Shown here piece by piece: positions 27,275 to 35,971 of a stretch of 64,000 bases of DNA; positions within the stretch are counted from its first letter, which is position 1; every line of letters begins with the position of its first letter. The stretch spans positions 2,121,353 to 2,185,352 of the forward strand of contig NC_011831.1 of the NCBI RefSeq assembly GCF_000021945.1. The letters run 5' to 3'. Both the position numbers and the translations under genes were made by a program. The notes under the pieces are model-generated. The model was given only the letters and a program-made list of their open reading frames with translations. It was not told where the DNA came from and did no database searches. Source of the stretch: Chloroflexus aggregans DSM 9485. Lineage in GTDB: Bacteria > Chloroflexota > Chloroflexia > Chloroflexales > Chloroflexaceae.

Positions 27275-27997
27275 ATGACGATTGATATTTGGATCATTCT
27301 GCTTAGCATCTCAGCAGGTGGAATCCTGTTGCTACGCGATTGGCGGCTCACCGTTGGGCTGTTACTCTTGAATTATGTGGCATTAGCCGGCTTGCTGAAC
27401 CAACAATCGTTTATTCCACCCGATCTTGGTCTGTTTGGGCTGAGTTCATTAGCCGTGATAAAAGTGCTGACCGGCCTTTGCGCCACTTCCATCCTTGCCG
27501 TAACAGCACTGACCTTTTCTCGTGACTACGGCCTTGAAGACCTTGACGAATTCGGGCAAGCGGAGTTACGACGCGCCTTGCGGGCAGCAGTTCGCCAACG
27601 CTCAACCGAAACGTTTCGTCTCATCGATTATATGCTACCTTTTGGATCAGGCCTTGCAGCGCTTGGCACAAGCATCCTCTTACCACTTATCTACCCAATC
27701 GCGCCTAGCCCGGTCCTCGATTTCGCGTGGTACTGGCTCGCCTTTAGTGGCGTCTTGACCATCGCCACGGCAAGCGATGTCTTGAAGATTGGGCTAGGAA
27801 TGTTACTTTGTACCGGCGGCATCGATCTGCTTTACAGCACCGTGATCAGCGCACCGGCGGCAAGTGGCTTGAAGATTGTACCGCTATCACTACTCAGTAT
27901 AGTGCAAATCTTGCTCGCCTTAGCCATTGCTTATCTCGCCGGCCTGGTCTACGGTCGCCTCAAGACACTCGCCATCAGCGAACTGTTCCGCGGATAA
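27275..27997 (+). CDS. HyfE-like (NuoK-related) membrane subunit
   Basis: About 240 residues. Three N-terminal membrane segments are followed by a charged loop (G-L-E-D-L-D-E-F-G-Q-A-E-L-R-R) and four or more C-terminal segments. The K-I-G-L-G-M-L-L-C-T-G-G-I-D-L-L-Y segment near residues 175-192 resembles the conserved NuoK/HyfE helix I-G-L-E-x-M-L. HyfE-type subunits combine a NuoK-like part with extra helices, matching this length. The ATG at 27275 has AGGA upstream; a GTG at 27260 overlapping the previous stop is an alternative. Two bases separate it from the next start. Confidence 0.65.
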   Translation: MTIDIWIILLSISAGGILLLRDWRLTVGLLLLNYVALAGLLNQQSFIPPDLGLFGLSSLAVIKVLTGLCATSILAVTALTFSRDYGLEDLDEFGQAELRRALRAAVRQRSTETFRLIDYMLPFGSGLAALGTSILLPLIYPIAPSPVLDFAWYWLAFSGVLTIATASDVLKIGLGMLLCTGGIDLLYSTVISAPAASGLKIVPLSLLSIVQILLALAIAYLAGLVYGRLKTLAISELFRG

Positions 27998-27999
27998 CC

Positions 28000-29451
28000 A
28001 TGCTGTACCTATTACTCATCTTCTTCCCGATCAGTATGGCGTTCACCACCTTCCTCTTGCGCCGTCGATCGCGGACCGCCATCGGATTGGCTATCGGCAC
28101 CCTGATAACCGAACTCTTGCTTGCGATGCAAGTGCGAGTTGACGATCCGATCCGGGTGCTGGGCGTGACATTCCTCCTCAGCCCATTACATCAGATTTTT
28201 CTCTTTCTCTTTCTTGGAGTAGGCATCGTCACCCTTATCGCTGCACTGATCCTGCCTCACGGGGAAAATCTCAGCGCGATTGGCTTGCTTACGATCGGGC
28301 AGACCATCGCCATTCTGGTCATGCAAGACTCGTTTGTCACCGCACTCGTGCTCGTGTCGATTGGTCTCACCACCGTGCTGGCGATTGTCGATCTGCCGGT
28401 CGGTGCGGGGGTTTTGGTGAGTCGGCAAGTCTTAGCGGCGGCACTTAAATATCTGGTTCTGATGGTTATCAGTGGGATTTTGCTCTACATCGCATATGTG
28501 CTCACCGACATCTTCCGACCGGGCGAACTGCCGGGACGAATCTCGCCGGCCCGTTTCATTTTGGCGCTGCTGGCTGCCGGTTTTGCGTTGCGGATGGCGT
28601 TGACTCCGTTCCATTCATGGCTGGTTGATCTCGTCTCATATAGCGGTTCTCTAGCCGGTATCTTGTTGATCGCACTACCGGCGCCGGCCAGTCTGCTCAT
28701 CTTCCTGCTTACCCTCCAGAGTTTTCCCACGCTGATCTTTGAAGGTGGGCAGGCGCTCAACGTCTTGCGCACCGGAGCTGCAATCAGTGCCGTACTTGCG
28801 AGTGCTTTGGCGTTAACTGCGGGGTCACTACGTGGGCGAATCGCTTACCTTATCGCAGGACACTGCGGAATCATCTTCTACAGTTTTGCCTCATTATCAC
28901 TGCCCGGTCTGAGTGGGGCTATCTTGGGCAGTATCAACCTGGCCTTAGGCGTAACCGCAGTGCTCCTCAGTTTAGCGCTGATCGAATATCCCGACGAACA
29001 ATTAGCGGCAACAACACGCAGTGATCTGTTTTGGCAGCGCCCGATGGCCGGCGCGGGTCTACTCGGTGGTGGGCTGGCACTCATCGGATGGTTCCCGTTT
29101 CCGGGCGGCACGAGCTATCTCCTTGCATTACAGGCGGCGGCGGCCATCAACTGGATCGAAGTACTGGTTTTGGCAACAGCGATGGCACTTGCCGCTCTCA
29201 CCCTGGTACAATTGACGATCCAGTATTTGCTAGGGCCACGTGAATCATCACCCGCTGCGGAAACTCCACTGCTTGAGGAATCTGACCTGAACCTGTTAGC
29301 ACCACCGCGTCATGTTGGCGAACCGATAGGGGTCGGTGGGCTAATCGGGGTATTGCTGGTGGTCATCATTGTGATAGGTCTCTTTCCCAACCTTCTCTTA
29401 CCAACTATCGAGGCCGCAGTGCGTAGCTTGGCGGTGCTGTCGGCCTCATAG
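28000..29451 (+). CDS. HyfF/NuoN-like antiporter-type membrane subunit
   Basis: 483 residues with about 13-14 membrane segments, second antiporter-like subunit of the operon. Within the membrane part, L-R-M-A-L-T-P-F-H-S-W-L-V-D (about 190-203) is the well-known NuoL/M/N signature (L-x-K-x-x-x-x-P-x-H-x-W-L-x-x-A), which makes the family call firm. Here the usual lysine position carries Arg, and the final alanine is Asp. Having two antiporter-like subunits beside one NuoK-like subunit is typical of Hyf-type complexes. The ATG at 28000 follows the previous stop by two bases; the same frame is open back to 27808, but that part overlaps the previous gene. Confidence 0.8.
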   Translation: MLYLLLIFFPISMAFTTFLLRRRSRTAIGLAIGTLITELLLAMQVRVDDPIRVLGVTFLLSPLHQIFLFLFLGVGIVTLIAALILPHGENLSAIGLLTIGQTIAILVMQDSFVTALVLVSIGLTTVLAIVDLPVGAGVLVSRQVLAAALKYLVLMVISGILLYIAYVLTDIFRPGELPGRISPARFILALLAAGFALRMALTPFHSWLVDLVSYSGSLAGILLIALPAPASLLIFLLTLQSFPTLIFEGGQALNVLRTGAAISAVLASALALTAGSLRGRIAYLIAGHCGIIFYSFASLSLPGLSGAILGSINLALGVTAVLLSLALIEYPDEQLAATTRSDLFWQRPMAGAGLLGGGLALIGWFPFPGGTSYLLALQAAAAINWIEVLVLATAMALAALTLVQLTIQYLLGPRESSPAAETPLLEESDLNLLAPPRHVGEPIGVGGLIGVLLVVIIVIGLFPNLLLPTIEAAVRSLAVLSAS

Positions 29452-29568
29452 CGCTGTTCGACGGTCATGACACCCCGAGTTACGATAGACGAAGAGAACG
29501 GGGCAATTGTACGAATGCCGATAGGATACTACCCGTTTGCACCATGACCCATCGGCGTATACTGCACA

Positions 29569-30390
29569 ATGAAAGGGTTTGGACCGTTTATGTGGATAGC
29601 TGAGTTGCTAGCGCTCTTGATCTATCCGGGTGGTTTGTGGGCGTTTGGGCTAGGGATCGGGTATCGCGTGCTCACCACATGGCAACTACCAACCAACGGC
29701 CAATTACGCTTTGCAACCGATCGACCTGGTTGGATAGCACTCGCCACGCTCATCTGCGTTGCCGGTGGGCTTACCGGTCTACCGTGGCCGTGGCATCCGT
29801 CGCCACACGCATTTGGCTGGTTAGGGGCGTGGGCCTTGCTCGAGGTAGCGGCATGGCTGCCACTGTGGCCGACCTTAACGGCGGGAACTTCTCGTATCGT
29901 CCGTGCTGCTATGCGCGAGGCACAGATAAGCCTGCTCGGTCGCGCATTACTGTGGGGCGTAGCAGCGATAGGCTTCAGCAACGACAATACGCTGACCGGA
30001 GCAGCGCTTGCCGGCCATGGGCTGATGTTGGTGAGCGGCCTCCTGAGCCTCCCGGCGGCGATCAATTGGGGGCCATTCGGTCCAGAACCGTCACTCGGTC
30101 CACACGGTATTGTCGAAGGACAGTCGGCCAAGATGGCTGCTGCTATAACCTTCGCCCGTGATCTGGTAGCCGCGGCACTGATTACGGTCGTCTGGCAAGC
30201 CGGTTTACCACTCGCCAGCTTGCCGGCGTGGGTAGCAGCAATGGCGATCATTGCGGGGAGTGTGGTCACGATTCTCAGCCTACGCTGGCTACAAGGCCGT
30301 GTACCCCGTTTTAGCGTACCGGTCGCACTGCGCTTTACACTGGGTTGGGCCGGCAGTATAGCCTTGTTGGCAGTGATAATGTTAAGATAA
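29569..30390 (+). CDS. HyfC/NuoH-like membrane subunit
   Basis: 273 residues with about seven membrane segments. The NuoH-like features are the loop A-A-M-R-E-A-Q-I-S-L-L-G-R-A (about 112-125), corresponding to the complex I sequence before the quinone cavity; G-I-V-E-G-Q-S-A-K (about 181-189); and near the end R-V-P-R-F-S-V-P, equivalent to R-x-P-R-x-R-x-D-Q. It would join the soluble arm to the pumping arm. A 117-bp gap precedes it, with a possible -10 TATACT only 6 bp from the ATG, so an almost leaderless secondary transcript is conceivable. In enteric Hyf operons this gene sits near the front; here it is last. Confidence 0.72.
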   Translation: MKGFGPFMWIAELLALLIYPGGLWAFGLGIGYRVLTTWQLPTNGQLRFATDRPGWIALATLICVAGGLTGLPWPWHPSPHAFGWLGAWALLEVAAWLPLWPTLTAGTSRIVRAAMREAQISLLGRALLWGVAAIGFSNDNTLTGAALAGHGLMLVSGLLSLPAAINWGPFGPEPSLGPHGIVEGQSAKMAAAITFARDLVAAALITVVWQAGLPLASLPAWVAAMAIIAGSVVTILSLRWLQGRVPRFSVPVALRFTLGWAGSIALLAVIMLR

Positions 30391-30451
30391 AATAGCAATA
30401 CCTGAGATTCGGTAGCCAGGTCACAACGGCGATCACGTTTGGAGCATCATC

Positions 30452-31504
30452 ATGACCGAAGTCATCGTAGTTGAAGGTCTCACAAAGCGTTACGGTCATG
30501 TCTCGGTATTACGCGGAGTCAATCTGCGTGTGGTCGCCGGTGAAGTCTACGGACTAATAGGTCCGAATGGTGCCGGCAAATCGACTCTTATCCATCTTTT
30601 ATTAGGGTTTTTGTATCCCGATAGTGGGCGCATTCGCATACTCGGCAGCGCCGATCTCGACGCGCAGCGCCGCTTAATCGGATATGTTCCCGAACGTCAG
30701 CGTTATCATACGCACTACACAGCCCTTGAATACCTCACCTTTCTCGGCCAATTCGACGGTATTCCGCTTGAACGCTTACGTCAGCGTATCGACGAGCTGC
30801 TCGAATTAACCGGCCTCACCGCGATGGCCAATCGTTATCTGCGCACGTTCTCGAAGGGGATGTTGCAACGGCTCGGCATCGCCCAAGCCCTGTTAACCGA
30901 CCCTGACTTGTTACTGATCGACGAACCGACCAGCGGGCTTGATCTCGACGGTCAGCGAGAATTGCTCACCCTTCTCAAGGATGTGCGACAGCGCGGTCAC
31001 ACGGTCTTGCTCTGCACCCACCGACTGGCCGAAGTGGAATACCTTTGCGACCGCGTCGGTATCCTCACCGAAGGCAAAATAATGCGCGAAGTGAACGTAC
31101 CTGAGGTACGCCAACTCCCCGGCAGTATGGTTATTCAGACGGGACCGCTCGACCTCGCGCTGCGCCAACGGCTTGAAATGATCGGGCCAGAGGTGCAAAC
31201 CGATGAACAAACCGTACTGATTAGCCCTCATACACCGGAGCTACAAGCAAAGGTACTGCACATACTGCTGGAAGCGAATATTTCCATCAACGTACTGGAA
31301 CCGCAGATGAGTCATTTAATGCAGATCTATTTGCGCACCGTTAGCGGTCAACCAACAGACAACCTGGGCGCATCTCCTGTAACGCGAATCTCGCTCCGTG
31401 ACACGCCACAACCACCACCAACCGATGAGATAGACCCGATACTGAAACGTCTTTTACAAAGTGGCGGTATCAATTCCACCGGTTCTAAGGATGGTAAACA
31501 ATGA
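30452..31504 (+). CDS. ABC-2-type exporter ATP-binding protein
   Basis: 350 residues. The nucleotide-binding domain (about 5-225) has Walker A G-P-N-G-A-G-K-S-T, signature F-S-K-G-M-L-Q-R-L-G-I and Walker B L-L-L-I-D-E-P-T-S-G-L-D, followed by the H-loop L-L-C-T-H-R. The C-terminal extension (about 225-350) resembles regulatory tails of CcmA/DrrA-like exporters and ends in a Pro-rich linker. The S-K-G-M-x-Q-R form is typical of exporters. The gene overlaps the permease gene by ATGA, so the pair should be translated together. It follows the hydrogenase-like operon by 61 bp; a shared function is not evident. Confidence 0.92.
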   Translation: MTEVIVVEGLTKRYGHVSVLRGVNLRVVAGEVYGLIGPNGAGKSTLIHLLLGFLYPDSGRIRILGSADLDAQRRLIGYVPERQRYHTHYTALEYLTFLGQFDGIPLERLRQRIDELLELTGLTAMANRYLRTFSKGMLQRLGIAQALLTDPDLLLIDEPTSGLDLDGQRELLTLLKDVRQRGHTVLLCTHRLAEVEYLCDRVGILTEGKIMREVNVPEVRQLPGSMVIQTGPLDLALRQRLEMIGPEVQTDEQTVLISPHTPELQAKVLHILLEANISINVLEPQMSHLMQIYLRTVSGQPTDNLGASPVTRISLRDTPQPPPTDEIDPILKRLLQSGGINSTGSKDGKQ

Positions 31505-32280
31505 AACAGACCCTCGCACAAGCAACGCGATTAGTTCGGTTTAACTTGCTTGAGTACTTACGCTCTGGTCGGATCTTTTTTGAACTGGTGGCGACGGTTG
31601 CCTGCTATGCAGCTTTGCTTCGCCCGACCGGTACCCCGATGAATGCCGGCTATCTGTTTACCGTGCTTGGGCTGTTCGGGCCACTGATGGCGATGATCAC
31701 CACCGGTTTTATGATCGGGCTTGTTGACCGCCCTCAGGGGTACATCGTCTTGGCCCACAACGTTAGTCGTAGTGCTTACTTACTGGGTGTATTCTTCACG
31801 TCCATTACGGTCGCGACGACAATGTACGGTATTCTCAGTCTGCTCGTTGCCATCCTCAATCGGGCAATTGACCTTGATCTGATAGGCTGGGGTCTCGCCA
31901 CCTTACCCCTCTTCCTCAATATGTGCCTCGGCGCAGCTCTCGTCCTGCTGCTATCACCACTGGTAGTGCAAACCGGGTGGCGTCTCTTTATCCTGGCACT
32001 GGTGGCCGTTGCGTTATCGAGTAACGTGATTGGTGGGCCGATCATCAACCAAATTACTGCAATAAATCCTGTATTAGTCGACGTGCTGCGGGCAGTACAG
32101 ACGATACTGAGTAGCCCACTCGTGCCGGCGATGTACGGCTACCACCTGAGTATTACCCGTACCTTCTCGAATATCACGGCGTGGTCGAACCTACTCGCTC
32201 AGTGTTCTCTCTTGCTCGCATTTCTCGGACTGGCGCACTACGCTTTCAAACGACGCGACCTGATCTTTAGCGCGTCGTAG
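31501..32280 (+). CDS. ABC-2-type transporter permease
   Basis: 259 residues with six predicted membrane helices, the basic layout of an ABC-2 permease: a short cytoplasmic start, helix 1 near 25-45, and a large membrane part. It has no conserved catalytic residues. Its partner is the ATPase gene overlapping by four bases. The substrate cannot be predicted; relatives export antibiotics, lipids or polysaccharides, or act in gliding. The 3' end overlaps the convergent M23 peptidase gene by 14 bp. Confidence 0.85.
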   Translation: MKQTLAQATRLVRFNLLEYLRSGRIFFELVATVACYAALLRPTGTPMNAGYLFTVLGLFGPLMAMITTGFMIGLVDRPQGYIVLAHNVSRSAYLLGVFFTSITVATTMYGILSLLVAILNRAIDLDLIGWGLATLPLFLNMCLGAALVLLLSPLVVQTGWRLFILALVAVALSSNVIGGPIINQITAINPVLVDVLRAVQTILSSPLVPAMYGYHLSITRTFSNITAWSNLLAQCSLLLAFLGLAHYAFKRRDLIFSAS

Positions 32281-34066
32281 TATCGGTCACCGGTACAAAG
32301 GCGATTGCATCTGCCCAAATCCCCCGCCGACGATCACCGGCCAGCGTTCCGGTGGCGACCAACGGTGTGCTTGTTGGATCAAATTGATACACCCCTAAAT
32401 CGGCCCACCAATTCCGCTCAGCTTCTAGATCAACCGTCACTACCGTTTCACCATCGTGGTGACGGATGAGAAACCGCGCCTCTCGTGAGTCATCGTAGCC
32501 GTTGAGGGCAAATGGCACATACGCCAATACCCGATAGGTGCCGGCGATAGGTAATTCCGGTTGCCAGACTGCGACGCGCGGTGCAGCGAAATCACTCATC
32601 CGCCACGGACGCAATGTGCTAACTGCCAATTGTGACGGAGCAAACTGCGCGCTCCCGCCGTAGCCCATTGCTATTGTTTGCCATTCACCACTCGTGCGAA
32701 AACCAGGATCGCCGTCATCAACGACGATCACGTTTGGCGGCGGCGGTCCACAGGGCGAGGGCATATCAGCCCATAGCCAAACGCTGATCTGACCCACCGG
32801 ATTCACAGCCCACGGATCAGGATCGGCACCGCACCAACCGTATGGATCGACATCACGGCCTAGATACTGAACCTGAAAGTGCAGATGCGCACCACGCGCA
32901 CAACCGGTATCGCCGGCAATACCGATCACCGCGCCACGTTCCACGACATCACCGGACGTCACAAAGACGCGATCCAGATGCCAATACAGAGTTCGGTACC
33001 CGTTACCGTGCTCAATAATCACCGCACCCGCCGGTGTTGCACACCCATCATCGGAATAGCCGGCAAAGACAACCCGACCAGGTGCAGCGGCCAGTACCCG
33101 ATCGGGCGGTCCCATAGCATAATCCCAACCGGTATGTCCATCGTAGGCAAACGCACGATCGGTTTCGGCCCGGCCCCAGTAGGTATGCAACGAACCGTTG
33201 GCCCGCAAAAATGGACTATCGTGGTCGAAAAACGAGGTCACAGGCACGTTGTGTTCTGCCGGACGCGAGAGAAACGGTACCGCCGGCGGTGGCCAGTCGA
33301 GCGGGGCAAGACGCGGATCAAGATCAAACAGGCGCTGATAGGTCGGGGCTACCGCCCAGAGTAACCCATCGATCTGATCCGGAGTAGTCGTCGGGGCGAG
33401 CGCTCGACTGAGCACATACCGACTAAGATCGGTTGGCGCTCCGATCTGACTCCCATCAGCAAAGGTCAACGGTGGTAACTCGGTCGGACCAAGCAGAGCG
33501 TAATCACGCAAAGCTGCCCGCAGCTCGCGGGTCAGCCAGCGTAACTGGTTAAACAACCCTCGCCGGTTGCCGTTATCGCCGCGAAAGCCGGCAGCCCACG
33601 CCAACTGCCCGTCACTCGGATTAGGAGTACTAAGCAGACCACTCTGTAGTTCCATCAGGCTAAGCAACAGACGGGGGCTGATACTGTACAAATTGCTCAA
33701 CACGACCAACACATCGGTAAACGAATGGCTGCGCCCACCGACCACCGTGCGGATGGTAGCCAGCGGACTATTACGTGCTTCTAGAAACGCTTGAATCTCA
33801 GGCCCACTAAATTGGTAATCGTAACTGAGCCGTTGGGGATCGAACAAAGGATGGACGGCAGGGGCAGGTGTGGGGGTCGCAACCGGTGGCTGGGTTGGTG
33901 TGATCGTTGGGAAGACGGTGGGGAGTGATGTGGGTAGCACAGTCGCAGTTGCCGGTTGGGAGCCGATGACCGTCGGGGTTAGCGGCAGTGGTGACGGAGT
34001 CACCGGCGGTAACGGGGCCGTGCAGGCAGTCAGGCAGATCAGTGCGATCAGCAACAAGCGATGCAT
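32267..34066 (-). CDS. M23-family peptidase lipoprotein
   Basis: A 599-residue lipoprotein with lipobox L-T-A-C at about residue 15, followed by a Pro/Thr/Val-rich linker (about 20-75). An alpha-helical region (about 80-270) precedes an M23 (LytM-type) domain at about 300-410, with H-T-G-W-D-Y, W-H-L-D-R and the zinc-binding H-L-H-F. The first histidine of the usual H-x-x-x-D zinc site is seen as G-H-T-G-W-D. M23 enzymes cut peptide cross-links of peptidoglycan. A C-terminal part (about 445-599) looks like a carbohydrate-binding or beta-sandwich domain of the golvesin-C-like type (T-Y-R-V-L-A-Y-V-P). It is convergent with the ABC exporter genes. Confidence 0.85.
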   Translation of the reverse strand: MHRLLLIALICLTACTAPLPPVTPSPLPLTPTVIGSQPATATVLPTSLPTVFPTITPTQPPVATPTPAPAVHPLFDPQRLSYDYQFSGPEIQAFLEARNSPLATIRTVVGGRSHSFTDVLVVLSNLYSISPRLLLSLMELQSGLLSTPNPSDGQLAWAAGFRGDNGNRRGLFNQLRWLTRELRAALRDYALLGPTELPPLTFADGSQIGAPTDLSRYVLSRALAPTTTPDQIDGLLWAVAPTYQRLFDLDPRLAPLDWPPPAVPFLSRPAEHNVPVTSFFDHDSPFLRANGSLHTYWGRAETDRAFAYDGHTGWDYAMGPPDRVLAAAPGRVVFAGYSDDGCATPAGAVIIEHGNGYRTLYWHLDRVFVTSGDVVERGAVIGIAGDTGCARGAHLHFQVQYLGRDVDPYGWCGADPDPWAVNPVGQISVWLWADMPSPCGPPPPNVIVVDDGDPGFRTSGEWQTIAMGYGGSAQFAPSQLAVSTLRPWRMSDFAAPRVAVWQPELPIAGTYRVLAYVPFALNGYDDSREARFLIRHHDGETVVTVDLEAERNWWADLGVYQFDPTSTPLVATGTLAGDRRRGIWADAIAFVPVTDTTTR

Positions 34067-34280
34067 AGTGCGATAAAGATAGCCGAAAGTGAGGGAACGG
34101 TCAAGTGCGGGAGCGAGAGTGTAACACCGGCTATCGATACAATCGGCGGTACATCACTTACAGGACAGGCGCGCGAAAGCCCACACCCTTTAGGGGTGGG
34201 ATGAAGCGCGATACTGATGTGTAGATACACATTGCACACCCACACAACATCATCTACACAATCTATGATATCCTGTTGCT

Positions 34281-34679
34281 ATGAAACAGATGGACCACTC
34301 CAACGATACGTGCGTGTCGCTCATCAACTCCCACCTGGTCTGGTGCCCCAAGCGGCGACGGAAGATGGTAGGTGGCCGCCTAAAAACACGTTTAGAAGAC
34401 CTGATTCGTGAGACGGCGCCAGAGCTGGAGTGTGCGATGGTGGCGCTTGAAATCATGCCTGACCATCTCCCTCCGGTTGTTTCGGCAACGCCGCACTGGG
34501 TACCCAACCACATCGTTGGGCGGTTCAAGGGCAAAACCAGCCGCATCGTGCGACAGGAGTTTCCTTTCCTGCAACGCATGCCGTCCTTGGGGTCTCGTTC
34601 GTATGTCTGGTCAACGACCGGACACGTTTCCGCCGATACCATCCGGCGGTATAGCGAAGCGCAGCGCACACGCGGATGA
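34281..34679 (+). CDS. tnpA: TnpA, Y1-type HUH transposase with altered HUH motif
   Basis: 132 residues, differing from the copy 2 protein at only a few positions (for example E-C-A instead of G-C-E in the middle, and I-V-R instead of I-L-R). The catalytic-tyrosine helix (T-I-R-R-Y-S-E) is present. The HUH motif again reads H62-L-P64 (34464-34472), with proline in place of the second metal-binding histidine. It overlaps the tnpB start by four bases. It is full length, but predicted to be impaired. Confidence 0.88.
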   Translation: MKQMDHSNDTCVSLINSHLVWCPKRRRKMVGGRLKTRLEDLIRETAPELECAMVALEIMPDHLPPVVSATPHWVPNHIVGRFKGKTSRIVRQEFPFLQRMPSLGSRSYVWSTTGHVSADTIRRYSEAQRTRG

Positions 34680-35818
34680 AGACGTTTTTCTCCAAGTTAC
34701 GTCCGACACTTGCTCAAGGAGCGTGTCTTTCTGAGACGGTCGAAACCTGCCGCCAACGCTACAACCACGCTCTGAGCGAGCGCAAGACTGCCTATCGGGA
34801 ACGTGGCGAGTCCATCGGCTTTGTGCGCCAATGCGCCAGCCTGCCTATGCTGAAACGGGAGGTGCCGTATCTGCAGCGTGTCCACTCCCAAGTGGTACAG
34901 GATGTCGTGCGTCGAGGAGACCGCGCGTTTCAAGCGTTCGTTCGGCGGGTGAACGCCGGTGAAAAGGCGGGGTATCCGCGCTGCAAAGGGCGGGGCCGGT
35001 ACGATAGCTTCACCTATCCCCGGTGAGGCAACGGCGTCAAGCGGGAGCAGGGACGGCTCGTCCTCTCCAAAATCGGCGCTATTCGGCTGCACAACGATCG
35101 CCCGGTTGAGGGCACGCCAAACATCTGTATCATCGTTCGCAACGCGGATGGATGGTATGCACACATCGTGTGTGACGTTGCACCGTCGCCACTCCCGCCA
35201 ACCGGTAAGTCGGTAGGGATTGATGTTGGGCTTGAGTCGTTTGCAACGCTGTCGAACGGCGTACAGATTGCCAACCCACGCCACTATCGCGCCGCCGAAC
35301 GCACGCTGAAACAGGCGCAACGACGGCTCGCTCGTCGCGTGAAGGGTAGCAATCGCTCCCGTAAGGCACGCACGTTGCTTGCGAACGCTCACCTGAAGGT
35401 CAAGCGGGCGCGATGGGATTTCGCCCACACAATCGCCCGCGCACCGGTCAATGAGGATGACCATATTGTGGTTGAGAAACTGAACATTCGGGGGATGGTA
35501 CGGAACCGTCCCCTTGCCAAATCGATCTCCGACGCCGGATGGGGTATCGTTCTGAATATCCTGCTCGCCAAGGCTGCACGTGCTGGGCGAGTCGTGGTGG
35601 CAGTCAACCCTGCCGGAACGTCGCACATATGCGCGCGCTGTGGCGAGTCCGTTCCCAAACGGCTTGCCGTTCGCTGGCACTCCTGCCCGTATTGTGGTTG
35701 TGCGTTGCACCGCGATCATAATGCTGCGCTTAACATCCTAAAGAAGGGCGGGGGCACCGCCTTCGGGGAGGCTCAGCCGTTGGGCGGGCCGCAGAACCGA
35801 GAACCCCACAGGCTTTAG
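34676..35818 (+). pseudogene. tnpB: tnpB with in-frame nonsense codon
   Basis: The frame holds 380 codons from 34676 to 35818 but is interrupted by TGA at 35024-35026, where copies 1 and 2 have TGG (Trp). The first 116 residues can be made. The rest is intact in frame and keeps all expected nuclease residues: RuvC-I V-G-I-D-V-G (Asp at codon 183), RuvC-II V-V-E-K-L-N, zinc finger C-A-R-C...C-P-Y-C and RuvC-III H-R-D-H-N. A GTG/ATG restart downstream of the stop is conceivable but would lack the N-terminal target-recognition part. Reversion of one base would restore a full-length protein. Confidence 0.92.
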
Positions 35819-35825
35819 CCGTGGG
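35805..35825 (+). repeat. right-end hairpin of IS copy 3
   Basis: Same imperfect palindrome as in the other copies (CCCAC-A-GGC, TTTA, GCC-GTGGG), eight bases before the element end. Confidence 0.75.
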
Positions 35826-35863
35826 AGTGTCAGAAGACACAGCCGGACCGTGGGCATACCGAT

Positions 35864-35894
35864 AAAAAAGGAGGGGCTTACTCTAGCACCTCCT
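35864..35894 (-). terminator. intrinsic terminator of purF
   Basis: On the minus strand AGGAGG-T-GCT, loop AGAGTA, AGC-C-CCTCCT is followed directly by TTTTTT. The stem has nine pairs plus one mismatch. It lies 78 bp after the purF stop and is the clearest intrinsic terminator in the window. Confidence 0.85.
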
Positions 35895-35971
35895 CCACAG
35901 CAAAAACCACGGACGAAATAACGTAAGTGAACTCCTAAACGGATTAAAGCGAAGCAACTACCGATTGGTGT

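Larger units (their letters stand above)
34162..35833 (+). mobile_element. IS200/IS605-type element, copy 3
   Basis: A 1672-bp full-length element. It follows TTAC (34158-34161) and ends with TCAG at 35833, like copy 2, from which it differs by scattered substitutions, by the 27 bp missing there, and by a nonsense codon in tnpB. Left hairpin 34180-34200, right hairpin 35805-35825. It lies between the start of the M23 gene and the purF terminator and disrupts no recognisable gene. Confidence 0.9.

Noticed and set aside
29622-30398. 258-codon frame antisense to the HyfC-like gene
   Set aside because: Its composition is that of a reverse-strand shadow (Ser/Pro/Ala-rich, no motifs), while the sense frame has membrane helices and NuoH-like motifs.
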